Shown here: positions 1 through 6,192 of the stretch, piece by piece
How positions within the stretch are numbered: position 1 is the stretch's first letter
Layout: every line of letters begins with the position of its first letter
Assembly (NCBI RefSeq): GCF_030523985.1
Contig: NZ_JAUNHK010000085.1
Coordinates: 1-11,413 of the forward strand
Length of the DNA: 11,413 nucleotides
Source of the DNA: Deinococcus sp.
GTDB lineage: Bacteria; Deinococcota; Deinococci; Deinococcales; Deinococcaceae
Direction of reading: 5' to 3'
Notes under the pieces: generated by a model
What the model was told of the DNA's origin: nothing
What the model saw: the letters and a program-made list of their open reading frames with translations, nothing else
Database searches by the model: none
Made by a program: the position numbers and the translations under genes

Positions 1-2
1 AA

Positions 3-31
3 GGAGATGGCGGCGCTTTTCCGACATCTCC
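3..31 (-). terminator. Candidate hairpin downstream of the small minus-strand gene
   Basis: GGAGATG at 3-9 and CATCTCC at 25-31 are a perfect 7-bp inverted repeat. After one G/A mismatch an inner CGG/CCG pairing (11-13 with 21-23) extends it, leaving a 7-nt loop. It lies about 20 nt past the stop codon of the gene at 53-328, so on the minus strand it could end that transcript. Any T-run would fall beyond position 1 and cannot be seen, so terminator function is unproven. Confidence 0.4.
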
Positions 32-52
32 GAAGAATAGTTCAGTCCCGTA

Positions 53-328
53 TCAGTCTCCCAGCAGCACCGTCCGGTGATACGCGCCGTCTTCCTTTTC
101 GGGCAAGCCAGCTTCCACCGCCTGCTTGAGATGACTCAGCGCCATGCTGATGGCGGGGCCGGGGCCGTACATCTTCAGGGCTTCGGTGGTCAGCCAGAGT
201 TCCAGGCCGCGCCCACCCTGCTCGGCCCGCAGCAGCACGCCCTCTGCGGCCTGTTCGTGGCTGACTTCTACGCCCTCTGGAAAGGCGGCGAGTTCGATTT
301 GATGGGGAATATTGAGTTCGTGTGGCAT
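53..328 (-). CDS. Small hypothetical protein, 91 aa
   Basis: I do not recognise this protein. It is acidic, with no signal peptide, membrane segment, cysteine or obvious metal or nucleotide motif; Glu and Ala are frequent, and residues 40-75 look helical. A small cytosolic protein is the most that can be said. The ATG at 328 has no Shine-Dalgarno site, but TACGCT (340 to 335 on the minus strand) ends exactly 6 nt before it, matching the TANNNT box of leaderless Deinococcus genes. The gene lies 92 bp downstream of ald on the same strand, so read-through from ald is possible, although the box argues for its own transcript. Its minus-strand ORF is clean from ATG to TGA and is followed by a hairpin, which supports a real gene. 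Confidence 0.6.
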   Translation of the reverse strand: MPHELNIPHQIELAAFPEGVEVSHEQAAEGVLLRAEQGGRGLELWLTTEALKMYGPGPAISMALSHLKQAVEAGLPEKEDGAYHRTVLLGD

Positions 329-371
329 GGCGTCAGCGTAGAGCAGTGTCCCCGTCCGACAGAAAATCCCC

Positions 372-388
372 GCTAAAGGAGCCTTAGC
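372..388 (-). terminator. Weak hairpin after ald
   Basis: GCTAA (372-376) and TTAGC (384-388) form a short inverted repeat. On the minus strand it follows the ald stop by about 32 nt and is followed by GGGGATTTT. The stem is short and the T-run poor, so it may not terminate efficiently. It is the only candidate between ald and the small downstream gene. Confidence 0.2.
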
Positions 389-420
389 AAAGGCGGCCCA
401 GGCGGGGAGGGATGGCAGCT

Positions 421-1527
421 TCAGGCCAGCAGTTCGGCGGCGTTCTTGCTCGGCAGGTCGAACGCCTGCGCGACGCCCGCATAGGTGACGTGGCCCTGGT
501 AGGTGTTCAGGCCCAGCCGCAGTGCCGGGTCACGCTTGAGCGCCTCTACGCCATGTTCCGCCAGGGCCAGCGCATACGGGAAAGTGGCGTTGGTCAGCGC
601 AAAGGTGGACGTGCGCGGCACGGCCCCCGGCATGTTGGCGACGCCGTAGTGGATGATGCCGTCTACCAGATAGGTCGGGTCGTCGTGGGTGGTCGCGTGC
701 ATGGTTTCCACGCAGCCGCCCTGGTCGATGGCGACGTCGGCAATCACCGAGCCTTCCCCCATCAGCCCCAACATGTCGCGGGTGACGAGGTGCGGAGCCT
801 TCGCGCCGGGAATGAGAACCGCGCCGATCAGGAGGTCGGTTTCGGGCAGCAGGGCGCGAAGGTTGGCCTCGCTGCTCATCATGGTGGTCAGGCGACCGAA
901 AAACACGTCGTCGAGGTAGGCGAGGCGGCGCTGCGACACGTCGAGGATGGTAACTTTGGCCCCCAGGCCCATCGCCATTTTCGCTGCGTTGGTTCCCACC
1001 ACGCCCCCGCCGACAATCAGCACATGCCCCGGCTGCACCCCTGGCACGCCGCCGAGCAGCACCCCTTTGCCGCCCACCGGTTTTTGCAGGTGGTAGGCCC
1101 CCGCCTGCACGCTGAGGCGGCCCGCCACTTCGGACATGGGCGTCAGCAGGGGCAGACTGCCGTCGGTCAGTTGCACGGTTTCGTAGGCCACGCCCGTCGT
1201 TCCGGCGTTCAGCAGGGCGTCGGTCAGGGGCTTGTCGGCGGCGAGGTGCAGGTAAGTAAAGAGCAGCAGGTCGTCGCGCAGGTAGCTGTACTCCGACTCG
1301 ATCGGCTCTTTGACCTTGACCACCATTTCGGCGGCCCAGGCGTCCGCCGCCGTGCCGAGGGTCGCGCCCGCCTTTTCGTAGTCGCTGTCGCTCAGGCCGC
1401 TGCCCACGCCTGCGCCGCGCTCCACCGTCACCTGATGCCCACGCCGCACCAGCGTCGCCACACCGCCAGGGGTCAGCGCCACCCGGTTTTCCTTGACCTT
1501 GATTTCTTTGGGAACACCTATTCGCAT
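421..1527 (-). CDS. ald: Alanine dehydrogenase
   Basis: This enzyme catalyses NAD-dependent reversible oxidative deamination of L-alanine to pyruvate and ammonia in the cytosol. With the ATG at 1527 it has 368 residues, the normal family length, and begins MRIGVPKEIK as the family does. Visible functional residues are Arg15 and Lys73 (pyruvate binding), catalytic His94 in TYLHLAA, the Rossmann motif GGGVVG at 173-178 with Asp196 at the end of the second strand, and catalytic Asp268 in DVAIDQGGC. The C-terminal TSTFALTNATFPY is also typical. A GTG at 1533 is in frame, but the ATG is better placed: GAGGTG (1536 to 1531) lies just before it and overlaps the GTG. The gene is divergent from an Lrp/AsnC regulator, which suggests alanine-responsive control. 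Close relatives are pyridine nucleotide transhydrogenase alpha subunits, but the length and DQGGC region fit Ald. Confidence 0.96.
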   Translation of the reverse strand: MRIGVPKEIKVKENRVALTPGGVATLVRRGHQVTVERGAGVGSGLSDSDYEKAGATLGTAADAWAAEMVVKVKEPIESEYSYLRDDLLLFTYLHLAADKPLTDALLNAGTTGVAYETVQLTDGSLPLLTPMSEVAGRLSVQAGAYHLQKPVGGKGVLLGGVPGVQPGHVLIVGGGVVGTNAAKMAMGLGAKVTILDVSQRRLAYLDDVFFGRLTTMMSSEANLRALLPETDLLIGAVLIPGAKAPHLVTRDMLGLMGEGSVIADVAIDQGGCVETMHATTHDDPTYLVDGIIHYGVANMPGAVPRTSTFALTNATFPYALALAEHGVEALKRDPALRLGLNTYQGHVTYAGVAQAFDLPSKNAAELLA

Positions 1528-1581
1528 AGCCACCTCACCGCCCGCAGCGACCAGGGCAGCGGGCCAGAACCTTTGTTGGAG

Positions 1582-1665
1582 TGGCGCAATGGTAGCAGAG
1601 CAACCTATCCGCGGGATTGCCTTTGGGCCGCCATTTGAGCAGATGTTTGCAACAGTGTTGCGCCA
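1582..1665. promoter_or_regulatory. Putative operator region between ald and lrp
   Basis: This divergent intergenic region holds a perfect palindrome, GCAACA-G-TGTTGC, at 1649-1661. In addition TGGCGCAA (1582-1589) and TTGCGCCA (1658-1665) are an exact 8-bp inverted pair about 76 bp apart, and AGCAAC occurs again near 1599-1603. Repeated half-sites of this kind suit the oligomeric Lrp/AsnC proteins that wrap DNA. The palindrome lies just upstream of the candidate -10 boxes for the regulator gene. Binding by the neighbouring regulator is an inference. Confidence 0.45.
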
Positions 1666-1667
1666 GA

Positions 1668-1678
1668 TAGACTATTTT
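1668..1678 (+). promoter_or_regulatory. Candidate -10 region of the Lrp-family gene
   Basis: Two overlapping -10-like boxes are visible, TAGACT (1668-1673) and TATTTT (1673-1678). TATTTT ends 8 nt before the ATG at 1687, so the transcript would have almost no leader. TTGCAA at 1647-1652 could serve as a -35, but its spacing is 15 or 20 bp, not 17. It overlaps the palindrome, so repressor binding there could block transcription. Confidence 0.35.
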
Positions 1679-1686
1679 TGAGGCAA

Positions 1687-2175
1687 ATGTCTAACGCCCG
1701 CCCCTTTCCCGAATTAGACCGCCTCGACCGTCAGATTCTGTCCATCCTGCAGAGGGACGCCCGCATCGCCAACACCGAACTGGCCGACGAAATCGGCCTG
1801 ACGCCCGCGCCCACGCTGCGGCGGGTGCGGCGGCTGGAAGAAGAAGGCGTCATCCACCGTTATGTCGCGCTGCTCAATCCCAAACTGGTCAACCGCGACC
1901 TGATGGTGATGGTGCGCGTGACGCTCGACAAGCAGACCAAGCAGGGCTTTCAGGACTTTGCCGAGCAGATGCGCTCACGGCCCGAGGTGTTGGAATGTTA
2001 CCTGTGCCTGGGCGACACCGACTATCTGCTCAAGGTCTGCGTGCCGAATCTGGACGCCTACCAGCGCTTTTTGGTGGACGTGCTGGCGGCCATTCCCGGC
2101 GTGCGCAACACCGACAGCACCATCATCGTCAAGCAGGAAAAGTACACCACCAGTCTGCCGCTGGACGACCTGTAA
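1687..2175 (+). CDS. Lrp/AsnC-family transcriptional regulator
   Basis: A cytosolic DNA-binding regulator of 162 residues, the normal family size. Residues about 9-60 form the AsnC-type helix-turn-helix: LDRLDRQILSILQRDARI, then NTELADEIGL, with recognition helix TPAPTLRRVRRLEEEGVI. Residues about 66-150 form the RAM ligand-sensing and oligomerisation domain, including EVLECYLCLGDTDYLLKV, and the protein ends with the usual strand TDSTIIVKQEKYTTSLPL. An in-frame TTG lies at 1678, but it has no ribosome site. The ATG at 1687 has GAGG (1680-1683) very close and fits a near-leaderless start. Divergent pairing with ald resembles the AldR-ald arrangement in mycobacteria, so control of ald by alanine or other amino acids is likely but inferred. 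Activator and repressor roles cannot be told apart from the sequence. Confidence 0.92.
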   Translation: MSNARPFPELDRLDRQILSILQRDARIANTELADEIGLTPAPTLRRVRRLEEEGVIHRYVALLNPKLVNRDLMVMVRVTLDKQTKQGFQDFAEQMRSRPEVLECYLCLGDTDYLLKVCVPNLDAYQRFLVDVLAAIPGVRNTDSTIIVKQEKYTTSLPLDDL

Positions 2176-2245
2176 AACTGGGGTTCAGGTCAGGCTCGCC
2201 TATGAGGGCTAATGTTCTGTGCAAACGGGCTTCATGGTCTAAGTG

Positions 2246-2269
2246 CCCCGAGCTTTTAAGCTAGAGGGG
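2246..2269 (+). promoter_or_regulatory. Palindrome over the start region of the PPIase gene
   Basis: AGCTTTTAAGCT at 2251-2262 is a perfect palindrome, flanked by CCCC (2246-2249) and GGGG (2266-2269), which could extend a hairpin with small internal loops. The right arm covers the GAGG that would act as ribosome site for the ATG at 2271. TAAGCT (2257-2262) is also a TANNNT -10-like box 8 nt from that ATG. The element may be a promoter with operator, or a weak RNA hairpin at the start; it cannot be decided here. Confidence 0.35.
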
Positions 2270-2270
2270 T

Positions 2271-3275
2271 ATGAAAAAGTTCACCCTGATGTCCCTTCTC
2301 GGCCTGGGCCTGGTGGCCTGCGCCCCCGCCACCCAGCAAGTCGTGCTGACCCCCACGCCGCCCCTCAAAGGCCCCGGCATCGTGACGCAGTACGAGCAGC
2401 AGACCACTGCCAGCACGACGACCACGCCCGCCGTGACCACCGAGCAGACCACGACCACCGTGACCGAAACGGCGGCGACGCCTGCGCCAGTCACCCAGAC
2501 CACTGCGGCCACCCAGACACCCGCTGCCCCGGCCCCGACCACCACACCTGAGCCGGCCCCCGTCACCCAGACCACGACGGCTGCGCAGACCCAGACCCCA
2601 GCTCCGGTCACGACGCCCGCCCCCACCGAGGCCCAGGCGACCACCGCCACCGTGACCCAGACGCCGGCTGCCCCGGCCCCCACCACTCAGGCAACCGCCA
2701 GCGACTGGACGGTGCTGGCCCCGCTGAGTGCCGAGCGCAAGGTCAACTTTGCCCGGGCCGAGCAGGTCATTGACCCTGCCAAGAGCTACCGCGCCGTACT
2801 GAAGACCAGCAAGGGCGACATCGTCGTGAATCTTGACGCGGGGGCTGCGCCGCTGGCGGTCAATAACTTCGTGTTCCTGGCCCTGAACCGCTTCTACGAC
2901 GGTACGCGCTTTCACCGTGTGATTGACGGCTTCATGGCGCAGGCGGGCGACCCCCAGAGCGCCGAACTTTCGCTGCGTGACGTCTGGGGCACGGGCGGCC
3001 CCGGCTACCAGTTCGCCAACGAAAAGAGCAGCCTGACCTTCGACAAGGCGGGCGTGCTGGCGATGGCGAACGCTGGCCCAGACACCAACGGCAGCCAGTT
3101 TTTCATCACCTTCGCGCCTACGCCCTTCCTGAACGGCGGCTACACCATCTTCGGGCAGGTGGCCGAGGGGCAGGACGTGGCGGACAAACTGACCCGCACC
3201 ATGACGGGCAACAACACGCCCATTCCAGGGGCCGAGGCCGAAGTCATCAACACGGTCGAGATTCAGGTCAAGTAA
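2271..3275 (+). CDS. Lipoprotein with cyclophilin-type peptidyl-prolyl isomerase domain
   Basis: The predicted role is cis-trans isomerisation of proline bonds, assisting protein folding outside the cytoplasm. The 334-residue product has a short lipoprotein signal, MKKF then a hydrophobic stretch and lipobox LVAC with Cys17, so it should be anchored to a membrane by lipid. Residues about 30-145 are a low-complexity Thr/Pro/Ala/Gln linker with internal repeats: TQTPAAPAPTT occurs at 81-91 and 129-139, and PVTQTT at 73-78 and 97-102. The cyclophilin domain spans about 172-333. FHRVIDGFMAQAGDP contains the catalytic Arg216, and MANAGPDTNGSQFFIT and LNGGYTIFG are further signatures. The Trp that binds cyclosporin in human cyclophilin A is Phe286 here, as in many bacterial forms. 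The 3' end overlaps that of convergent coaE by 8 bp. Assignment to cyclophilin is firm; substrates are unknown. Confidence 0.93.
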   Translation: MKKFTLMSLLGLGLVACAPATQQVVLTPTPPLKGPGIVTQYEQQTTASTTTTPAVTTEQTTTTVTETAATPAPVTQTTAATQTPAAPAPTTTPEPAPVTQTTTAAQTQTPAPVTTPAPTEAQATTATVTQTPAAPAPTTQATASDWTVLAPLSAERKVNFARAEQVIDPAKSYRAVLKTSKGDIVVNLDAGAAPLAVNNFVFLALNRFYDGTRFHRVIDGFMAQAGDPQSAELSLRDVWGTGGPGYQFANEKSSLTFDKAGVLAMANAGPDTNGSQFFITFAPTPFLNGGYTIFGQVAEGQDVADKLTRTMTGNNTPIPGAEAEVINTVEIQVK

Positions 3276-3891
3276 GTCCCAACCCCCCCAGCGCCGCGTC
3301 GAGTTGCGCTTCGAGGTCGGTCAGCGAGCCACTGTTGTCGAGGACAGCGGTGGCCCGCTTCCTTTTTTCCTCGGCGCTCATCTGGCGGGCGTCGCGGGCG
3401 AGGATGTCCTCACGGGTCAGGCCGCCGCGTGCCAGTGCCCGCTGCACACGCAGTTCCAGCGGCGCGTCCACGACCAGCACGGCGTCCATGCCTTTTTCCA
3501 GGCCGCCCTCGAACAGCAGGGGGATATCCTGAACGACCCAGGTCGCGCCCCCGGCCACCGCCTGGGCCTCCAGCGCCTGCATCCGCGCCCGCACGCGGGG
3601 GTGCGTGATGGCGTTCAGCCGGGCGACCTGCGCCGCGTCCCCAAAAACCCGCGCCGCCAGTCCTGCCCGGTCGAGCGTGCCGCCCACCACCACGCCAGGA
3701 AAAGCCGCTTCCAGTTCGGCCAGCACCTCGGGCTGCTCGGTCACCGCTCTCGCCTCGGCGTCGGCGTCCAGCACCGTCAGCCCCCGCTCACGCAGCAGCC
3801 GCGCCACCGTGCTTTTGCCTGCGCCGATGCTGCCCGTCAGCCCCAGACGGCGCGGGGCAGCGTGGGCCGACTCCGAATCGAAACTCCTCAT
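3268..3891 (-). CDS. coaE: Dephospho-CoA kinase
   Basis: This enzyme catalyses the last step of coenzyme A synthesis, ATP-dependent phosphorylation of the 3'-hydroxyl of dephospho-CoA, in the cytosol. The 207-residue protein has the P-loop GSIGAGKS at 20-27, the DAD motif at 42-44, ITHPRVR at 95-101, DIPLLFE at 122-128 and the lid-region RQM at 169-171. LDNSGS near 184-189 is also typical. About 14 residues precede the usual family start; they have no alternative start codon and may be a real extension. The ATG at 3891 has no ribosome site, but TATCCT (3904 to 3899 on the minus strand) ends 7 nt before it, which suits a leaderless transcript. It converges on the PPIase gene and is divergent from the TPR gene. 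CoA is the donor of the phosphopantetheine group of the ACP encoded nearby, but no shared regulation is visible. Confidence 0.95.
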   Translation of the reverse strand: MRSFDSESAHAAPRRLGLTGSIGAGKSTVARLLRERGLTVLDADAEARAVTEQPEVLAELEAAFPGVVVGGTLDRAGLAARVFGDAAQVARLNAITHPRVRARMQALEAQAVAGGATWVVQDIPLLFEGGLEKGMDAVLVVDAPLELRVQRALARGGLTREDILARDARQMSAEEKRKRATAVLDNSGSLTDLEAQLDAALGGLGLT

Positions 3892-4087
3892 GCCGTGCAG
3901 GATAATGGGCGAACGCGTCTCCCCCTCTCCCCTCCCCTGTCCTGACGCTGCACTTCAGACCGTCGTCACCCCGGCGGGCCATGCTCTGCGGAGCAAGGGT
4001 GCCGGCCCCGTATCATGGCGCGGCGTCCCCGTTCTTTCCCCCTTGCTCCCGTTTCCGCCTTTTTTCCCGCTTCCCGGAGGTTTTCCC
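3892..4087. promoter_or_regulatory. Divergent intergenic region, coaE and TPR gene
   Basis: This 196-bp region has no gene. It holds the coaE -10-like box (minus strand, 3904 to 3899) and, for the TPR gene, a candidate -10 TATCAT at 4011-4016 without a convincing -35. A small hairpin GCTC-TGCG-GAGC lies at 3983-3994. Two strongly pyrimidine-rich tracts are visible, about 3917-3940 and 4026-4075; the second would form the leader of the TPR mRNA. The ribosome site GGAGG at 4076-4080 lies 7 nt before the GTG at 4088. Confidence 0.4.
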
Positions 4088-5263
4088 GTGACCCGACGTC
4101 CCTTCCTTGCCCTGCTGAGTGCCGCCCTGCTGGTTTCGGCAGCGGCCCAGGCCCAGACTGCGCCGACCCAGACCGCGCCGGCTCCGGCCCAGAGTGCCCC
4201 GGCAACGACTCAGCCTGCCACCCGTCCGCCCGCCGCCAACTATGTCGTGGTGGGCAACATGTACTACGAGCAGGGCAAGTACGACCAGGCGTATGTGGCC
4301 TTCCGCACCGCCAGCGAGCTCGACCCCAAAAATGCGGCGGCGTTGCTCGGCCTGGGCCGCTCGCAGTCGCGGCTGCGGCTCTATACCCCGGCGGTGGAGA
4401 CCCTGCGCCGCTTGACCCAACTCGACCCCAGCAATGTCAGCGGGTACGTGGCCCTCTCGCAGGCCTACCAGCAGCAGTTCGTGGGCAGCGGTGACCGCAA
4501 CGCCGTCGCGGGCAACCTGGACGCCGCGCTGACCACGCTGAGTCAGGCCGAGAAAGCCGTCGAAGCGCTGCCTGAAAGCGCCCGCGCCCTCGAACAGAGC
4601 AAGCTTTATAACGAGCGCGGCAACATCTACCGCCTTCAGGGCAAGCCCACCCAGGCCACCCAGGCCTTCCGGCAGGCCAGCGCACTCAACCCCGACAACA
4701 GCCTGATTCTGTTCAACCTGGGCGACATGTACCGGGCCAGCGGGCAACTTCCCCTCGCCATCAGTGCGCTGCAACAGGCGGTCATCATCGACCCCAGCGA
4801 CCCCTACAACCGCGCCTACTACGCCAAACTGCTGGCGCTGAGCGGCAATTTCACCGCAGCCCGCTCGGAAGCGGCGCAGGCAGCCAAACTGGGCGCGGGC
4901 AACGCCTACGCCACCGGGCAGTACGGCGTGGTCAGCTACCTTGCGGGCGACCGCAGCACCGCCCGCACCCAACTGGCACAGGCGGTCAAGCTCGACCCGC
5001 TGCGCTACCCGGAGTTCTACTACTACCTGGGCCGCCTCGACCTCGACAGCAGCGACCTGAAATCGGCCCGCGACAACCTGACCCGCGCCGTGGCGCTGAG
5101 CAGCACCGCGTCCGAATACGCCTACTACCTGGGCCTGTCCTACGAACGCGGTCAGGGCGACCTGGCCCCCGACAAGCTCAAGGCCCGCGAGAACTACGAA
5201 AAGGCGCTCAAGCTCGCGCCCGGGTATAAGCAGGCGCAGGAAGGAATTGAGCGGCTGAAATAG
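4088..5263 (+). CDS. Exported TPR-repeat protein
   Basis: The 391-residue product starts with a signal peptide: MTRR, a hydrophobic core at 5-18, and a likely cleavage after Ala22 (AQA, then QTAP). A short Thr/Ala/Pro/Gln-rich stretch (24-48) follows. From about 49 to the end the protein is tetratricopeptide helical hairpins: clear units begin near 49, 83, 172, 206, 240, 273, 307 and 341, with the usual pattern such as YYEQGKYDQAYVAFRTASELDP. The region 117-170 is a less regular unit or insert. No catalytic domain is present, so it is probably a protein-binding scaffold in the periplasm or envelope; partners are unknown. The reading frame is open far upstream, but the GTG at 4088 is chosen because GGAGG stands 7 nt before it and a signal peptide follows at once. 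It is followed by fabG after 79 bp with no apparent functional link. Confidence 0.88.
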   Translation: MTRRPFLALLSAALLVSAAAQAQTAPTQTAPAPAQSAPATTQPATRPPAANYVVVGNMYYEQGKYDQAYVAFRTASELDPKNAAALLGLGRSQSRLRLYTPAVETLRRLTQLDPSNVSGYVALSQAYQQQFVGSGDRNAVAGNLDAALTTLSQAEKAVEALPESARALEQSKLYNERGNIYRLQGKPTQATQAFRQASALNPDNSLILFNLGDMYRASGQLPLAISALQQAVIIDPSDPYNRAYYAKLLALSGNFTAARSEAAQAAKLGAGNAYATGQYGVVSYLAGDRSTARTQLAQAVKLDPLRYPEFYYYLGRLDLDSSDLKSARDNLTRAVALSSTASEYAYYLGLSYERGQGDLAPDKLKARENYEKALKLAPGYKQAQEGIERLK

Positions 5264-5267
5264 CGCT

Positions 5268-5279
5268 CCTCTCCGGAGG
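5268..5279 (+). terminator. Very weak hairpin after the TPR gene
   Basis: CCTC (5268-5271) and GAGG (5276-5279) close a 4-nt TCCG loop directly after the TPR stop codon. There is no T-run, so terminator function is doubtful. It is the only structure seen between the TPR gene and fabG. Confidence 0.15.
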
Positions 5280-5329
5280 GCAGACAAAGGATACCGCTCT
5301 CCTGAAAGTCGTCGTTCTGCCTGCTGGTC

Positions 5330-5335
5330 TAGAAT
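5330..5335 (+). promoter_or_regulatory. -10-like box of fabG
   Basis: TAGAAT matches the TATAAT consensus at five of six positions and ends 7 nt before the ATG at 5343. There is no Shine-Dalgarno sequence, so the mRNA is probably leaderless or nearly so. No convincing -35 is seen at 16-18 bp. The box overlaps the alternative ATG at 5334, which argues against that start. Confidence 0.5.
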
Positions 5336-5342
5336 GCCCTGC

Positions 5343-6089
5343 ATGACCGAAACCCAGAAAGTGGCCCTCGTGACCGGCTCCAGCCGTGGTCTGGGCCGTG
5401 CGATGGCCCTCAAACTCGCGCAAGATGGCTTTGCCGTGGCGGTTCACTACGGGCGCGGCGAGGCCGAGGCGCAGCAGGTGGCCGAGGAAATCCGCGCCGC
5501 AGGGGGCACCGCCGAAGTCTTTGGCGCTGACCTCTCGGCCCCCGCCAAGGCAGGCGAACTGGTGGAGGGCGTGATTGCCAAACTGGGCCGCCTGGACGTG
5601 CTGGTCAACAACGCAGGCATCACCCGCGACGGCCTCGCCATTCGCATGAAGGACGAGGACTGGGACGCCGTGCTGCAAACCAACCTTTCCAGCGCCTTTG
5701 CCGCCTCCCGCGCCGCCATCAAGCACATGATGAAGGCGCGTTCGGGGCGAATCATCAACATTTCCAGCGTGGTGGCCCGCGCAGGCAACCCCGGACAGGC
5801 CAACTACGTCGCCGCCAAAGCGGGCTTGATTGGGCTGACCAAGGCGCTGGCGAAGGAATACGGCGCTCGCGGCATCACCGTCAACGCGATTGCGCCGGGC
5901 TTTATCGAGTCGGACATGACCGACAAGCTGCCCGACGACACCAAGAAGCAGTATCAGGCGAACATCCCACTGGGACGCTTCGGCACGGGTGAAGAAGTCG
6001 CGGCGCTGGTGGCCTTTCTCGCCAGCGACGGCGCGGCCTACATCACCGGGCAGACCATCGGCGTGGACGGCGGCATGTTCGCGGGCTGA
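5343..6089 (+). CDS. fabG: 3-oxoacyl-ACP reductase
   Basis: FabG reduces 3-oxoacyl-ACP to 3-hydroxyacyl-ACP with NADPH, the first reduction in each cycle of type II fatty-acid elongation, in the cytosol. The 248-residue protein is a classical short-chain dehydrogenase: cofactor motif TGSSRGLG at 11-18, NNAG at 89-92, catalytic Asn114, Ser142, Tyr155 and Lys159 (YVAAK), then NAIAPGFIESDMT at 181-193 and the C-terminal ITGQTIGVDGGM typical of FabG. An ATG three codons upstream (5334) is in frame, but the TAGAAT box runs into it, so 5343 is preferred. The general reductase family is large; adjacency to acpP and fabF makes the fatty-acid role secure. fabH and fabD, often upstream in this cluster, are absent, and a TPR gene stands in their place. 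Confidence 0.95.
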   Translation: MTETQKVALVTGSSRGLGRAMALKLAQDGFAVAVHYGRGEAEAQQVAEEIRAAGGTAEVFGADLSAPAKAGELVEGVIAKLGRLDVLVNNAGITRDGLAIRMKDEDWDAVLQTNLSSAFAASRAAIKHMMKARSGRIINISSVVARAGNPGQANYVAAKAGLIGLTKALAKEYGARGITVNAIAPGFIESDMTDKLPDDTKKQYQANIPLGRFGTGEEVAALVAFLASDGAAYITGQTIGVDGGMFAG

Positions 6090-6155
6090 GCGGCGGCCCC
6101 CCTGCTTTCTTCTTAAACCCTGTTCAGCTTCGTGCCCCAAATCGGTGAGGGCGTG

Positions 6156-6185
6156 TAGACTACGGAAACTTCAGTATCAGGAGGT
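6156..6185 (+). promoter_or_regulatory. Candidate promoter and ribosome site of acpP
   Basis: TAGACT at 6156-6161 is a -10-like box within the small palindrome GTAG-A-CTAC. No good -35 is seen. AGGAGGT at 6179-6185 is a near-perfect Shine-Dalgarno site 7 nt before the ATG, the strongest in the window. This agrees with the very high expression usual for ACP and with the 103-bp gap after fabG. Confidence 0.5.
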
Positions 6186-6192
6186 ACTCAAC

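Noticed and set aside
1..9. AAGGAG followed directly by ATG at the left edge
   Set aside because: There is no spacing between site and start, and the frame runs antisense through the small minus-strand gene; it is better explained as part of the hairpin at 3-31.
1581..1605. Sequence GTGGCGCAATGGTAGC resembles a tRNA D-arm
   Set aside because: No matching acceptor stem, anticodon arm or T-arm (no GGTTCGA-type loop) follows, so it is not a tRNA gene.
412..1638. Long plus-strand open frame opposite ald
   Set aside because: Its product is rich in His, Gln, Arg and Gly with no domain, the pattern of a shadow frame in high-GC DNA; the opposite strand encodes a full alanine dehydrogenase.
2271..2710. 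Tandem repeat or mobile insertion in the linker region
   Set aside because: The repeats are short and in frame within a low-complexity linker; there are no terminal repeats or transposase.
2256..2915. Gly/Arg-rich or Val/Ala-rich minus-strand frames
   Set aside because: They are the reverse complement of the Thr/Pro/Ala linker codons of the cyclophilin lipoprotein; low complexity comes from the sense gene.
3605..4087. Upstream extension of the TPR protein frame
   Set aside because: It runs antisense through coaE and its leader; the signal peptide and ribosome site fix the start at 4088.
4013..5413. Long minus-strand open frame opposite the TPR gene
   Set aside because: Shadow frame with Gly/Arg/Ala/Val-rich product and no motif; the plus strand has a signal peptide and TPR repeats with a good ribosome site.
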